DNA of 11,549 nucleotides from Proteobacteria bacterium UBA6522. Lineage in GTDB: Bacteria > Pseudomonadota > Gammaproteobacteria > Steroidobacterales > Rariloculaceae. The stretch is from positions 1 to 11,549 of the forward strand of contig DJLG01000088.1 of assembly GCA_002434915.1 (NCBI GenBank), read 5' to 3'. The notes beneath the pieces were generated by a model. The model did not search any database. It had not been told where the DNA came from and worked only from the letters and a program-made list of their open reading frames with translations. Positions 1 through 7,280 of the stretch are shown here, piece after piece. Each line of letters begins with the position of its first letter. Position 1 is the first letter of the stretch. The position numbers and the translations under genes are program-made.

Positions 1-1389
1 TACAAAGCCATTTTCAGGTTCCATTAAGTCTTGAGCTAGTCCAGTATCGTGGAGGCTTTCATACTGAACTTTTGTAAGGGTTTGACTTGACTCTAAAGCC
101 TCTTTGAAGCCAATCTTCAATGCGGCAGTTTCCCATCCTTTTACTAAGCATGCAGGAATTGCCTCGGCAGCATCACCGCTACCATAGCCTACTGCAAGAA
201 TATTTCTATTGGTTAAATCTTTACCTGTTTCTGCTGCTTCTTCTAGGCCTGCAGCAATCCATGCAGGCAGCGCTGCACAATATACATTACCAATATCTTT
301 CATAGACTCTGATCCTAGTGACATTTTTGATAGCACTAGTTCCTTAAATACTGCGCTATTACGAAACTCTTTTAACAACCTGATGCTCAAAGGGTAAACA
401 TCGTCATCAATGTTGCCATCTTTTACGAGCTGCAATACATCAGGCTTTGAGCGCATCTCTGCAATTACTGCATCTGGATCAAGGTTGACTTGCCTGCAAT
501 AAGCCTCTAGTTCTGCTCTATCAGAGGCTGTGTTATTTGCCAATCCAAAAAGGTAGCTCATTGCAAACGAATTCATAGGCATTTTGTGATAGGGCCGATG
601 CATAAAAGCTGATGCTAAATTGTGATAATAATCACTTGAACTTACTTTTAATCGGCGCAGCATGTCGTTTAGAGCATGAAGAGTCTCATCCAAATAACAA
701 GTTGTAGAATATTTTCCATTAAAGACAGGTAAATCCTGAAAATGACAATTTAGGGTGCCCCGAATAATGTTGCGTAAGACAGGTTTACGGAAATCAACTG
801 CGCGATAAGCAGACGCACTTCCGATGGACTTAAGATCAATAGAAAGCATCTTCGGATTACGTTCCAGTAGCATAGCAACTGCGCCTGCGCCCTGAGTGGG
901 TTCTCCAGAACTGCCACGGGCATATTCTGCAATATCTGCACTGACAACAATTGCACAGCGATCATCATCTTCCAAGGCTAGATAACGAAGCGCTTGCTTT
1001 AACGCATAGATGCCTCCTAGACACGCATGCTTTATTTCTGGCACTTCGCAATTACGCCCTATGGGCGTTAGTCCTCGGATGCTAAGACCTTGATCAAGCA
1101 TGCCTTTAATAATGATAGCGCCAGCTGAATTATCAGTACTAGATTCTGTTCCAAGGCCTAGAAAACCTACCCTTTGTGGGTCTATATTGTATTTTTCAAT
1201 TAAATCCATCACAGCAGTCGCTGCTATGGTATAGACGCTTTGATAAGGCCCGCGCATGCGAAAGCTATGACCGACAACCGCACTGGTTTTATCCCATGAT
1301 GAATTAGTCCACTGGCACCAGTCCTTTAGGTCTACCCGATAAGGTGGTACGTAGACCGCGCATCCACTAATACCGATAGATTGATTCAT
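1..1389 (-). CDS. 3-hydroxy-3-methylglutaryl-CoA synthase family protein (C-terminus outside window)
   Basis: The reading frame is open from the ATG at 1389-1387 to the window edge: 463 codons with no stop, so the 3' end is missing. Family knowledge: HMG-CoA synthase condenses acetyl-CoA with acetoacetyl-CoA in the cytosol, for the mevalonate pathway or related acyl-CoA chemistry. The whole catalytic set is visible: Glu82 in GLGTESS, Cys123 in KHACLGG (the acyl-enzyme cysteine), the GGEPTQGAGAVAM-like stretch at 161-173 (SGEPTQGAGAVAM), His264 in FMHRPYHKM, and GYGSGDAAEA at 401-410. The segment between His264 and the GNVY motif (367-370) is about 100 residues, clearly longer than in the short staphylococcal enzyme. 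A good ribosome site (AGGTG, complement of 1396-1400) lies 6 nt before the ATG. It is transcribed away from the formate dehydrogenase block. Whether it serves isoprenoid synthesis, beta-branching or acyl degradation cannot be told from this window. Confidence 0.88.
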   Translation of the reverse strand, partial: MNQSIGISGCAVYVPPYRVDLKDWCQWTNSSWDKTSAVVGHSFRMRGPYQSVYTIAATAVMDLIEKYNIDPQRVGFLGLGTESSTDNSAGAIIIKGMLDQGLSIRGLTPIGRNCEVPEIKHACLGGIYALKQALRYLALEDDDRCAIVVSADIAEYARGSSGEPTQGAGAVAMLLERNPKMLSIDLKSIGSASAYRAVDFRKPVLRNIIRGTLNCHFQDLPVFNGKYSTTCYLDETLHALNDMLRRLKVSSSDYYHNLASAFMHRPYHKMPMNSFAMSYLFGLANNTASDRAELEAYCRQVNLDPDAVIAEMRSKPDVLQLVKDGNIDDDVYPLSIRLLKEFRNSAVFKELVLSKMSLGSESMKDIGNVYCAALPAWIAAGLEEAAETGKDLTNRNILAVGYGSGDAAEAIPACLVKGWETAALKIGFKEALESSQTLTKVQYESLHDTGLAQDLMEPENGFV

Positions 1390-1436
1390 AAAGAGCACCT
1401 GAGGTTAAGGCTGGTATTTTTCCTGAAAAGCACTGG

Positions 1437-1463
1437 TCGGTATCCAAGGGCGGGTTATACCGA
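1437..1463. repeat. Inverted repeat TCGGTAT-N13-ATACCGA downstream of the -10 box
   Basis: Perfect 7-bp arms lie at 1437-1443 and 1457-1463. For the minus-strand gene this begins at the -10 box and runs into the early transcribed region. It could be a repressor site or a 5' leader hairpin with a 13-nt loop. Nothing here identifies its partner. Confidence 0.3.
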
Positions 1464-1468
1464 TTATA
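1463..1468 (-). promoter_or_regulatory. Putative -10 box for the HMG-CoA synthase gene
   Basis: On the minus strand this reads TATAAT, a perfect sigma-70 -10 hexamer, 73 bp before the start codon. At 17-bp spacing the -35 position (1486-1491) reads AGGTGA, a poor match to TTGACA. It lies inside an inverted repeat (1480-1499), which would fit a regulated or activator-dependent promoter. The transcription start would be near 1456. This rests on sequence matching only. Confidence 0.4.
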
Positions 1469-1479
1469 TGACAACAATC

Positions 1480-1499
1480 TATGAATCACCTCATTCATA
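1480..1499. promoter_or_regulatory. Operator-like palindrome TATGAAT-N6-ATTCATA
   Basis: Perfect 7-bp arms at 1480-1486 and 1493-1499 are separated by 6 bp, the usual geometry for a dimeric helix-turn-helix regulator. The palindrome covers the expected -35 position of the minus-strand promoter. It shares its left arm with a second, wider repeat (1482-1513). The binding protein is unknown, and no regulator gene is visible in the window. Confidence 0.4.
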
Positions 1500-1513
1500 A
1501 TGCAAGTGATTCA
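1482..1513. repeat. Perfect 8-bp inverted repeat TGAATCAC-N16-GTGATTCA
   Basis: The arms are at 1482-1489 and 1506-1513 and match perfectly. With the palindrome at 1480-1499 this gives three TGAAT-type half-sites within 34 bp: one on the plus strand and two on the minus strand. The spacing suggests cooperative binding sites more than an RNA hairpin, because the loop is long and the site lies upstream of the predicted start for the minus-strand gene. Confidence 0.4.
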
Positions 1514-1598
1514 AAATTACATACAACTTTATGGGGATTGTTATAGGTTAAACTTAAGGCTGGGATAGTATTTACATGCCTTTCTTATTGGAATTGAT

Positions 1599-1970
1599 AT
1601 GAAACTCCGTATTCGCGGTAATTCAGTTCGTCTTCGACTCTCACAATCTGATATGACCCAAATTGTGGATCATGGGCTTGTTGTAGATTCTGTAGAGTTC
1701 GCACCGAGTGAAAAATTAGAATACCGATTAGAAACAGTGCCAAGTGGAGAGGTGCGAGCTGCCTATCAAGGTAATAGTATTTCTGTGCTTTTACCGAAAG
1801 CAACGTTAGAAAAGTGGGCCCATACGTCTGAAGTTTCCATTGAGGGTCTAACCCTTTTGACTAATGGAGGTTATCTCAAAATCCTCGTTGAAAAAGATTT
1901 CACATGCCTCACCTCTCGAGATAATGAGGATGAAGCAGATCTATTTCCAAATCCAAATAAAACAAACTAA
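1599..1970 (+). CDS. Small conserved protein of unknown function (DUF7009-like)
   Basis: This encodes 123 residues with no signal peptide and no membrane segment, so it is probably cytosolic. The N-terminus MKLRIRGNSVRLRL and the C-terminal pattern KDFTCL..R..EDEADLFPNP resemble, from memory, a family of short uncharacterised bacterial proteins (DUF7009). Family membership is moderately sure and the function is unknown. The middle alternates polar and aliphatic residues, suggesting mostly beta structure. The single cysteine (Cys103) and the acidic cluster Glu110-Asp114 before FPNP stand out as possible functional residues. The start is ATG with a weak GGAA ribosome site 5 nt upstream. It lies 129 bp upstream of fdsG on the same strand, with no convincing terminator between them, so co-transcription with the formate dehydrogenase genes is possible. 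Confidence 0.75.
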   Translation: MKLRIRGNSVRLRLSQSDMTQIVDHGLVVDSVEFAPSEKLEYRLETVPSGEVRAAYQGNSISVLLPKATLEKWAHTSEVSIEGLTLLTNGGYLKILVEKDFTCLTSRDNEDEADLFPNPNKTN

Positions 1971-2058
1971 TAATCTTATTTTTAGTGTTTGGTTGTGGTT
2001 TAACATGCTGTTTAAAAATGCTTTTTTCGTAAAATTTAGCTGTTAATTCCTACTCAGC

Positions 2059-2067
2059 TGATAAAAT
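2059..2067 (+). promoter_or_regulatory. Possible extended -10 element for the fds operon
   Basis: TGATAAAAT is an extended -10 motif (TGn plus TAAAAT) 32 bp upstream of the fdsG start. It would give a short leader of about 25 nt. No good -35 box is seen at 16-18 bp, which extended -10 promoters can tolerate. A second TAAAAT occurs at 2030-2035. This is a weak call in AT-rich spacer DNA. Confidence 0.25.
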
Positions 2068-2099
2068 GACTTTTCTGTCAGAGCTTTGGGGTCTTTGTT

Positions 2100-2582
2100 T
2101 TGAGTGATCAATCGTCTGGTAATGCACAAGATTCAGATGCGGCATTGGTTCGTAAAATTGCTGAGAAATATGTTTCTCAGCTTGGACCTTTGCTTCCAAT
2201 TTTGCATGCAATTCAGGATCAGTTTGGTTTTATTCCCACTTCAGCTGTGCCCGTTATTGCTGAGGTTCTTAATCTTTCGCGCGCTGAAATTCATGGGGTC
2301 ATTACTTTCTACCATTTCTTCAGAGAGACTGCTCCAGGGAAACAAACTTTGTATCTATGTCGCGCTGAAGCTTGTCAGGCAATGGGTGCTAGGAAGCTAG
2401 AACGTCATGCAAAAGAAAAGCTTGGGGTGGATTATCATGAAACAACCTCTGATGGACGCTTCAGTCTTGAACCCGTTTACTGTCTTGGTAACTGCGCATG
2501 TTCTCCGGCTTTGATGATTGATGACTTCGTTTATGGACGGGTAACTCCTGAGCGATTCGACTCACTAGTAGATGAGGTTTAG
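2100..2582 (+). CDS. fdsG: NAD-dependent formate dehydrogenase gamma subunit (NuoE-like)
   Basis: This is the 160-residue electron-transfer subunit of the soluble formate dehydrogenase, homologous to NuoE of respiratory complex I. It carries one [2Fe-2S] cluster and works with the FMN subunit FdsB. The C-terminal thioredoxin-like domain holds the four expected ligands: Cys87 and Cys92 (LCRAEAC), then Cys128 and Cys132 (YCLGNC). The N-terminal part is the helical bundle typical of NuoE, with the characteristic QFGFIP and GVITFYHFF segments. The start is TTG, supported by GGGG at 2088-2091 with 8 nt spacing; the in-frame region upstream offers nothing better. It heads the fds operon, and its TAG stop abuts the fdsB start with no intergenic base. 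Length and motifs match the family well. Confidence 0.95.
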   Translation: MSDQSSGNAQDSDAALVRKIAEKYVSQLGPLLPILHAIQDQFGFIPTSAVPVIAEVLNLSRAEIHGVITFYHFFRETAPGKQTLYLCRAEACQAMGARKLERHAKEKLGVDYHETTSDGRFSLEPVYCLGNCACSPALMIDDFVYGRVTPERFDSLVDEV

Positions 2583-4130
2583 TTGGTGGCTGAAGATAGA
2601 GTGAAAGTTTTTGTTCCAAGAGAAACAGCTGCACGTTCTTTGGGGTCAGAGGATGTGGCTTTAGCTATTGAGCAGGTCGCTCTTGAACGGGGAGAATCTG
2701 TGGCATTAGTGCGCAATGGTTCTCGAGGCCTATTTTGGTTGGAACCACTGGTAGAGGTAGAAATTGATGGGGTGAGGCATGCATTTGGGCCTATTTCGGC
2801 AGATGAAGTTAATAGTTTATTTGAGGCTGGGTTTCTTGATGGTGGTAATCATCCCAAAGGACTAGGGCCTACGGAAGAGCTACCTTATCTTGCAGAACAA
2901 AATAGACTTACATTTGCTCGCGCAGGTATAACAGATCCCCTTTCGCTTGATAGTTACCGGGTACATGGCGGTTATGAAGGGTTAGAGAAGGCGGTCAAAC
3001 TTGATTGTGAAGCAATTGTGGATATTGTCACAGAATCCGGCCTTCGAGGCCGAGGTGGTGCAGCCTTTCCCACAGGAATTAAATGGCGCACAGTTCTAAC
3101 CGCTGATGGAGAACAAAAGTACGTTACATGTAATGCTGATGAAGGTGATTCTGGAACTTTTGCCGATCGTTTAGTTATGGAAAGTGACCCCTTTGTGCTT
3201 ATCGAAGGCATGACTATTGCGGGTATCGCGGTTGGCGCTACTGAAGGTTATATTTATTTGCGAACAGAATACCCTCTTGCAATTGAAATAATGAATCAGG
3301 CTATAAAGCTTGCAGAATCAGCCGGGTATCTTGGTGTTGATGTTATGGGCAGCGGTAAGACTTTTTGTCTTGAAGTGCGTGAAGCTGCTGGAGCCTATAT
3401 CTGCGGTGAGGAAACTTCCATGTTGGAAAGTTTGGAAGGAAAGCGTGGTGTGATTAGATATCGTCCGCCATTACCAGCAATCAAGGGGTTTTTTGGAGCG
3501 CCAACTATTGTAAATAATGTCATTACACTTTCTTCTGTTCCAATTATTCTTGCTCGGGGAGCTCAGTATTATAAAGATTATGGTTCCGGCCGTTCTAGAG
3601 GGACTCTTACTGCACAGCTTGCGGGGAACGTTAAGAGAGGGGGGCTAGTAGAGATTGGTTTTGGGAAAACACTAAGGGAAATAGTGGAGGGCTTTGGTGG
3701 AGGCACGGCAACAGGGCGGCCAATTAGGGCAATTCAGGCCGGCGGGCCTCTTGGGGCTTATGTTCACCCTTCTCAATTTGATACGCCTCTTGATTACGAA
3801 GCATTTGCAGAATTAGGAGCAATGATAGGTCATGGAGGACTAGTTGTTTTTGACGACACGGTAGATATGGGAGAACAGGCACGGTTTGCTATGGAGTTTT
3901 GTTCTATAGAGTCTTGTGGGAAATGTACGCCTTGCCGAATTGGTTCTATTCGTGGAGTAGAGGTTATCGACCGAATACTTAGTGGTGTCGATGAATCCGC
4001 TAACTTGGTATTGTTAAGGGAATTATGCGATACGATGGTAGCAGGTTCGCTTTGTGCATTGGGTGGAATGGCCCCATTCCCGGTGCTGAGTGTTATGGAT
4101 CACTTTCCCGAGGACTTGCAGGCGCGATAA
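2583..4130 (+). CDS. fdsB: NAD-dependent formate dehydrogenase beta subunit (NuoF-like, FMN and NAD binding)
   Basis: This is the 515-residue diaphorase subunit that passes electrons from the iron-sulfur chain through FMN to NAD+. Residues 1 to about 115 form an extra N-terminal domain typical of FdsB. It contains no cysteine (the first in the protein is Cys142), so it cannot bind a cluster through cysteine. The NuoF core follows: GRGGAAFPTG at 156-165 for dinucleotide binding, CNADEGDSGTF at 183-193 for FMN, and AGAYICGEETSML at 269-281. The C-terminal [4Fe-4S] site uses Cys445, Cys448 and Cys451 (ESCGKCTPC) plus Cys491. Two starts are possible: TTG at 2583, directly after the fdsG stop, or GTG at 2586. 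The GAGG at 2574-2577 is spaced 5 nt from the first and a more usual 8 nt from the second. Tight packing implies translational coupling with fdsG. Confidence 0.95.
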   Translation: MVAEDRVKVFVPRETAARSLGSEDVALAIEQVALERGESVALVRNGSRGLFWLEPLVEVEIDGVRHAFGPISADEVNSLFEAGFLDGGNHPKGLGPTEELPYLAEQNRLTFARAGITDPLSLDSYRVHGGYEGLEKAVKLDCEAIVDIVTESGLRGRGGAAFPTGIKWRTVLTADGEQKYVTCNADEGDSGTFADRLVMESDPFVLIEGMTIAGIAVGATEGYIYLRTEYPLAIEIMNQAIKLAESAGYLGVDVMGSGKTFCLEVREAAGAYICGEETSMLESLEGKRGVIRYRPPLPAIKGFFGAPTIVNNVITLSSVPIILARGAQYYKDYGSGRSRGTLTAQLAGNVKRGGLVEIGFGKTLREIVEGFGGGTATGRPIRAIQAGGPLGAYVHPSQFDTPLDYEAFAELGAMIGHGGLVVFDDTVDMGEQARFAMEFCSIESCGKCTPCRIGSIRGVEVIDRILSGVDESANLVLLRELCDTMVAGSLCALGGMAPFPVLSVMDHFPEDLQAR

Positions 4131-4160
4131 TCCCGGTGATAGAGGAAATGGAGTTGAGCG

Positions 4161-7031
4161 ATGACAGATAGCTATAAAACCTACCGACGGCCACATGATC
4201 TGGGCACTCCTGAGGTTACTTCGGATAACTCCGTCACACTGACGGTTGATGGGAAAGAAGTTTCTGTCCCTAAAGGCACTAAGGTTATTAGAGCCGCTGC
4301 ACTCGCCGGAATTAATATTCCAAGACTTTGTGCATCAGACAGTCTTGAGCCTTTTGGGTCATGCCGTCTTTGTTTAGTAGAGATTGATGGGGCAAAAGGG
4401 CTGCCCGCTTCATGTACAACCGAAGCTAGCGAAGGGATGAAGGTCACTACTCAAAATGATCGATTGGCTGATGTCCGTCGTAATGTTATGGAACTGTATA
4501 TTTCTGATCATCCGCTGGATTGCCTAACTTGCCCTACTAATGGTGATTGCGAACTTCAAGACATGGCTGGTGCTGTTGGGTTGCGTGATGTTCGTTATGG
4601 TTATGCTGGAGAGAATCACCTAGAAGCTGAAAAAGACAAAAGTAACCCGTACTTTACCTTTGATCCCAGTAAATGCATCGTTTGTTCAAGATGTGTTAGA
4701 GCATGTGAGGAAGTTCAAGGAACCTTCGCATTAACTATTGATGGTCGCGGATTTGAATCGAAGGTTGCAGCCAGCCAGGATCAGTCTTTTCTCGATTCAG
4801 AGTGCGTATCTTGTGGGGCATGTGTTCAAGCCTGTCCTACAGCGACGCTGACAGAAAACTCTCTTATTAGTAAGGGTCAGCCTGAACATACTGTAATTAC
4901 CACATGTGCTTATTGCGGTGTTGGTTGCTCTTTCAGAGCCGAGATGAAGGGCGAAGAAGTAGTACGCATGATTCCAAACAAAGATGGTAAGGCAAATCAT
5001 GGCCATTCTTGCGTTAAGGGTAGGTTTGCATTCGGTTATGCCACTCATAAGGATCGTATAACCAAACCTATGATACGAGATTCCATACATGATCCTTGGA
5101 AAGAGGTTTCCTGGGAAGAGGCAATGGAATTCTCGGCAGCCAAATTAAAGGGTATTCAGTCTAAGTATGGAACAGGCTCGATAGGAGGAATCACCTCATC
5201 ACGTTGTTCAAATGAAGAGACATACCTAGTTCAGAAGTTAGTACGAGCTGGTTTTGGCAATAACAATGTTGATACCTGTGCGCGTGTTTGTCATTCTCCG
5301 ACAGGCTATGGGTTGAAGTCGACCTTAGGTGAATCAGCGGGTACACAGGCATTTGATTCGGTACTTAAGTCAGATGCAATCATGGTAATAGGGGCAAATC
5401 CAACAGAAGCTCATCCGGTTTTTGGATCGCAGATGAAACGTCGTTTACGAGAGGGTGCTAGCCTAATTGTTCTTGATCCTAGAAGTATAGCTCTTGTTAA
5501 GTCACCCCATGTTACTGCAGATTATCATCTGCAGTTGAAGCCAGGCACTAATGTGGCACTAATAAATGCTTTGGCTCATGTGGTTCTTTCTGAAGGTCTA
5601 GAATCTAAGGCATACATAGAGGATCGATGTGAGCAGGATGCCTATGAGGATTGGCGAGCTTTTATCTTAGATGAGATCAACTCACCGGAAAGCATGGAAT
5701 CTGTAACTGGCGTTCCAAGTGGGGATATAAGGGCTGCTGCAAGGCTTTTTGCCGCTGCTCCTAATGGTGCCATTTATTATGGCTTGGGTGTTTCAGAGCA
5801 TAGCCAGGGCTCTACCATGGTCATGGGAATTGCAAATCTTGCAATGGCTACCGGGAATCTGGGTCGAGAGGGTGTTGGCGTTAATCCATTGCGTGGCCAG
5901 AATAACGTACAGGGAGCTTGTGATATGGGTTCCTTTCCTCATGAACTTCCAGGTTATCGTCATGTTTCTGATGAGGTTACGCGCACACTATTTGAGAAGG
6001 AATGGGGGGTGGATTTAATTCCAACTCCAGGATTTCGTATTCCAAATATGTTTGATGCAGCAGTTGCAGGGCAATTTAAGGGTATGTATGTACAGGGCGA
6101 AGATGTGGCCCAATCAGATCCGGATACCCATCATGTGACTGCCGCACTGACTTCCTTGGAATGTATGATCGTGCAAGATTTATTTTTAAATGAAACTGCT
6201 AAGTTTGCTCATGTATTTTTACCTGGATCTTCATTTCTAGAAAAAAACGGTACCTTTACTAATGCCGAAAGAAGAATTTCTCCCGTTCGTAAGGTTATGG
6301 AGCCATTAGGGGGGTATGAAGATTGGGAGGTAACTCAGTTGTTAGCAAACGCTATGGGTTATCCGATGGATTACAGCCACCCAAGTGAAATCATGGATGA
6401 AATTGCTAGACTCACACCTACTTTCAAAGGTGTTAGCTATGACAAGCTGGATAAATTAGGAGCAATTCAGTGGCCATGTAACGATAAAGCAGTAGAAGGA
6501 ACGCCTACTATGCATGTGGACGAATTTGTGCGTGGTAAGGGGTTATTCCGGTTAACCCCCTATGTGGCAACTGATGAGAGAACAACACGAAAATATCCCT
6601 TAATTCTCACAACTGGGAGAATTCTTAGTCAGTACAATGTTGGTGCGCAGACTCGTCGAACGGAAAATATGACATGGCATGACGAGGACATAATTGAAAT
6701 TCATCCTCATGATGCTGAGCAACGTGGCATTGAGCAAGATGACTGGGTGGGTATTAAAAGTCGAGCAGGGGAGACAGTTTTAAGAGCAGATGTAACAGAG
6801 CGGGTTCAGCCAGGCGTAGTCTACACAACCTTCCATCATCCAGAATCCGGAGCAAATGTTGTTACAACCGATAACTCGGACTGGGCTACAAATTGTCCAG
6901 AGTATAAAGTTACTGCTGTGCAGGCGTATAAGGTCACCCAACTATCGGATTGGCAGCAAGAGTTTGAAGAATTTACTCAGGAGCAGCTTGAGCTTTTGAA
7001 AAAAGCTAAAGCTCCAGCTCAAGTTATTTAA
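4161..7031 (+). CDS. fdsA: NAD-dependent formate dehydrogenase alpha subunit (molybdenum catalytic subunit)
   Basis: This 956-residue catalytic subunit oxidises formate to CO2 at a bis-MGD molybdenum centre in the cytoplasm. The N-terminal [2Fe-2S] ferredoxin domain uses Cys57, Cys68, Cys71 and Cys85. A His/Cys cluster follows (His117, Cys121, Cys124, Cys130). Two ferredoxin-type [4Fe-4S] clusters use Cys172/175/178/182 and Cys215/218/221/225. The cluster next to molybdenum uses Cys249, Cys252, Cys256 and Cys284, with the conserved Lys286 after it. The active-site motif is ARVCHSPT: the Mo ligand is Cys377 (TGT codon at 5289-5291, not selenocysteine), followed by His378. The conserved arginine is Arg578 in NPLRGQNNVQG. 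The C-terminal dinucleotide-binding domain spans about 812-920. Length matches known FdsA proteins of about 960 residues. An ATG start has GGAG at 4150-4153, 7 nt upstream, and 30 bp separate it from fdsB. Confidence 0.97.
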   Translation: MTDSYKTYRRPHDLGTPEVTSDNSVTLTVDGKEVSVPKGTKVIRAAALAGINIPRLCASDSLEPFGSCRLCLVEIDGAKGLPASCTTEASEGMKVTTQNDRLADVRRNVMELYISDHPLDCLTCPTNGDCELQDMAGAVGLRDVRYGYAGENHLEAEKDKSNPYFTFDPSKCIVCSRCVRACEEVQGTFALTIDGRGFESKVAASQDQSFLDSECVSCGACVQACPTATLTENSLISKGQPEHTVITTCAYCGVGCSFRAEMKGEEVVRMIPNKDGKANHGHSCVKGRFAFGYATHKDRITKPMIRDSIHDPWKEVSWEEAMEFSAAKLKGIQSKYGTGSIGGITSSRCSNEETYLVQKLVRAGFGNNNVDTCARVCHSPTGYGLKSTLGESAGTQAFDSVLKSDAIMVIGANPTEAHPVFGSQMKRRLREGASLIVLDPRSIALVKSPHVTADYHLQLKPGTNVALINALAHVVLSEGLESKAYIEDRCEQDAYEDWRAFILDEINSPESMESVTGVPSGDIRAAARLFAAAPNGAIYYGLGVSEHSQGSTMVMGIANLAMATGNLGREGVGVNPLRGQNNVQGACDMGSFPHELPGYRHVSDEVTRTLFEKEWGVDLIPTPGFRIPNMFDAAVAGQFKGMYVQGEDVAQSDPDTHHVTAALTSLECMIVQDLFLNETAKFAHVFLPGSSFLEKNGTFTNAERRISPVRKVMEPLGGYEDWEVTQLLANAMGYPMDYSHPSEIMDEIARLTPTFKGVSYDKLDKLGAIQWPCNDKAVEGTPTMHVDEFVRGKGLFRLTPYVATDERTTRKYPLILTTGRILSQYNVGAQTRRTENMTWHDEDIIEIHPHDAEQRGIEQDDWVGIKSRAGETVLRADVTERVQPGVVYTTFHHPESGANVVTTDNSDWATNCPEYKVTAVQAYKVTQLSDWQQEFEEFTQEQLELLKKAKAPAQVI

Positions 7032-7044
7032 CTTCTACGCTCCC

Positions 7045-7275
7045 ATGGAACCCAAGAAAATGGTCGCAATGGCCAATCAGATTGCTAAAAATTTGGACTA
7101 TGGTTCTGATAAAAGCAAAGCTATTGCAGGAGTTGTTGATCATATACGTCGTTTTTGGAGCCCCCTAATGTTGGATGAGATTGCTGAGTTTATATCCACG
7201 GGGGAGGCAGAATTATCCACGATTGCTGAGCAGGCACTAGCACAGCTCATTGAAGAGCGGCAGGCCGCGGAGTAG
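7045..7275 (+). CDS. fdsD: NAD-dependent formate dehydrogenase delta subunit
   Basis: This 76-residue protein matches the FdsD family: it opens with KMVAMANQIAKNL, followed by AGVVDHIRRFWSPLM, the diagnostic core. FdsD is a small accessory subunit of the soluble formate dehydrogenase with no redox cofactor of its own; cysteine is absent here too. It lies 13 bp after fdsA and 5 bp before the hydroxyacid dehydrogenase gene, clearly inside the operon. No Shine-Dalgarno sequence precedes the ATG at 7045, so translation may depend on coupling to fdsA. An internal ATG at 7060, with a purine-rich stretch before it, is an alternative but would remove five residues. Confidence 0.92.
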   Translation: MEPKKMVAMANQIAKNLDYGSDKSKAIAGVVDHIRRFWSPLMLDEIAEFISTGEAELSTIAEQALAQLIEERQAAE

Positions 7276-7280
7276 AAAAT

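Noticed and set aside
120..397. Overlapping short plus-strand frames near the left edge
   Set aside because: They are antisense to the HMG-CoA synthase frame, which is open and motif-rich across the whole stretch. The translations are low-complexity leucine-rich shadows.
750..968. 72-codon minus-strand frame within the HMG-CoA synthase gene
   Set aside because: It is an alternative frame on the same strand as the real gene, covering the conserved SGEPTQGAGAVAM region in the wrong frame.
1585..1803. 72-codon minus-strand frame over the small unknown gene
   Set aside because: It is antisense to 1599-1970, which has family-like motifs and a ribosome site. The antisense frame shows neither.
2002..2018. 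TTTAA/TTAAA symmetry and A/T runs upstream of fdsG as a terminator
   Set aside because: The stem is only 5 bp and wholly A-T, and nothing resembles a GC stem followed by a U tract. Too weak to call.
4797..5090. 97-codon open frame on the minus strand inside fdsA
   Set aside because: It lies wholly opposite the cluster-binding region of fdsA. Its translation has no recognisable domain, and the plus-strand protein is conserved throughout.
5289..5291. Possible selenocysteine position in the formate dehydrogenase active site
   Set aside because: The codon is TGT (cysteine). There is no in-frame TGA, so no SECIS element is needed.
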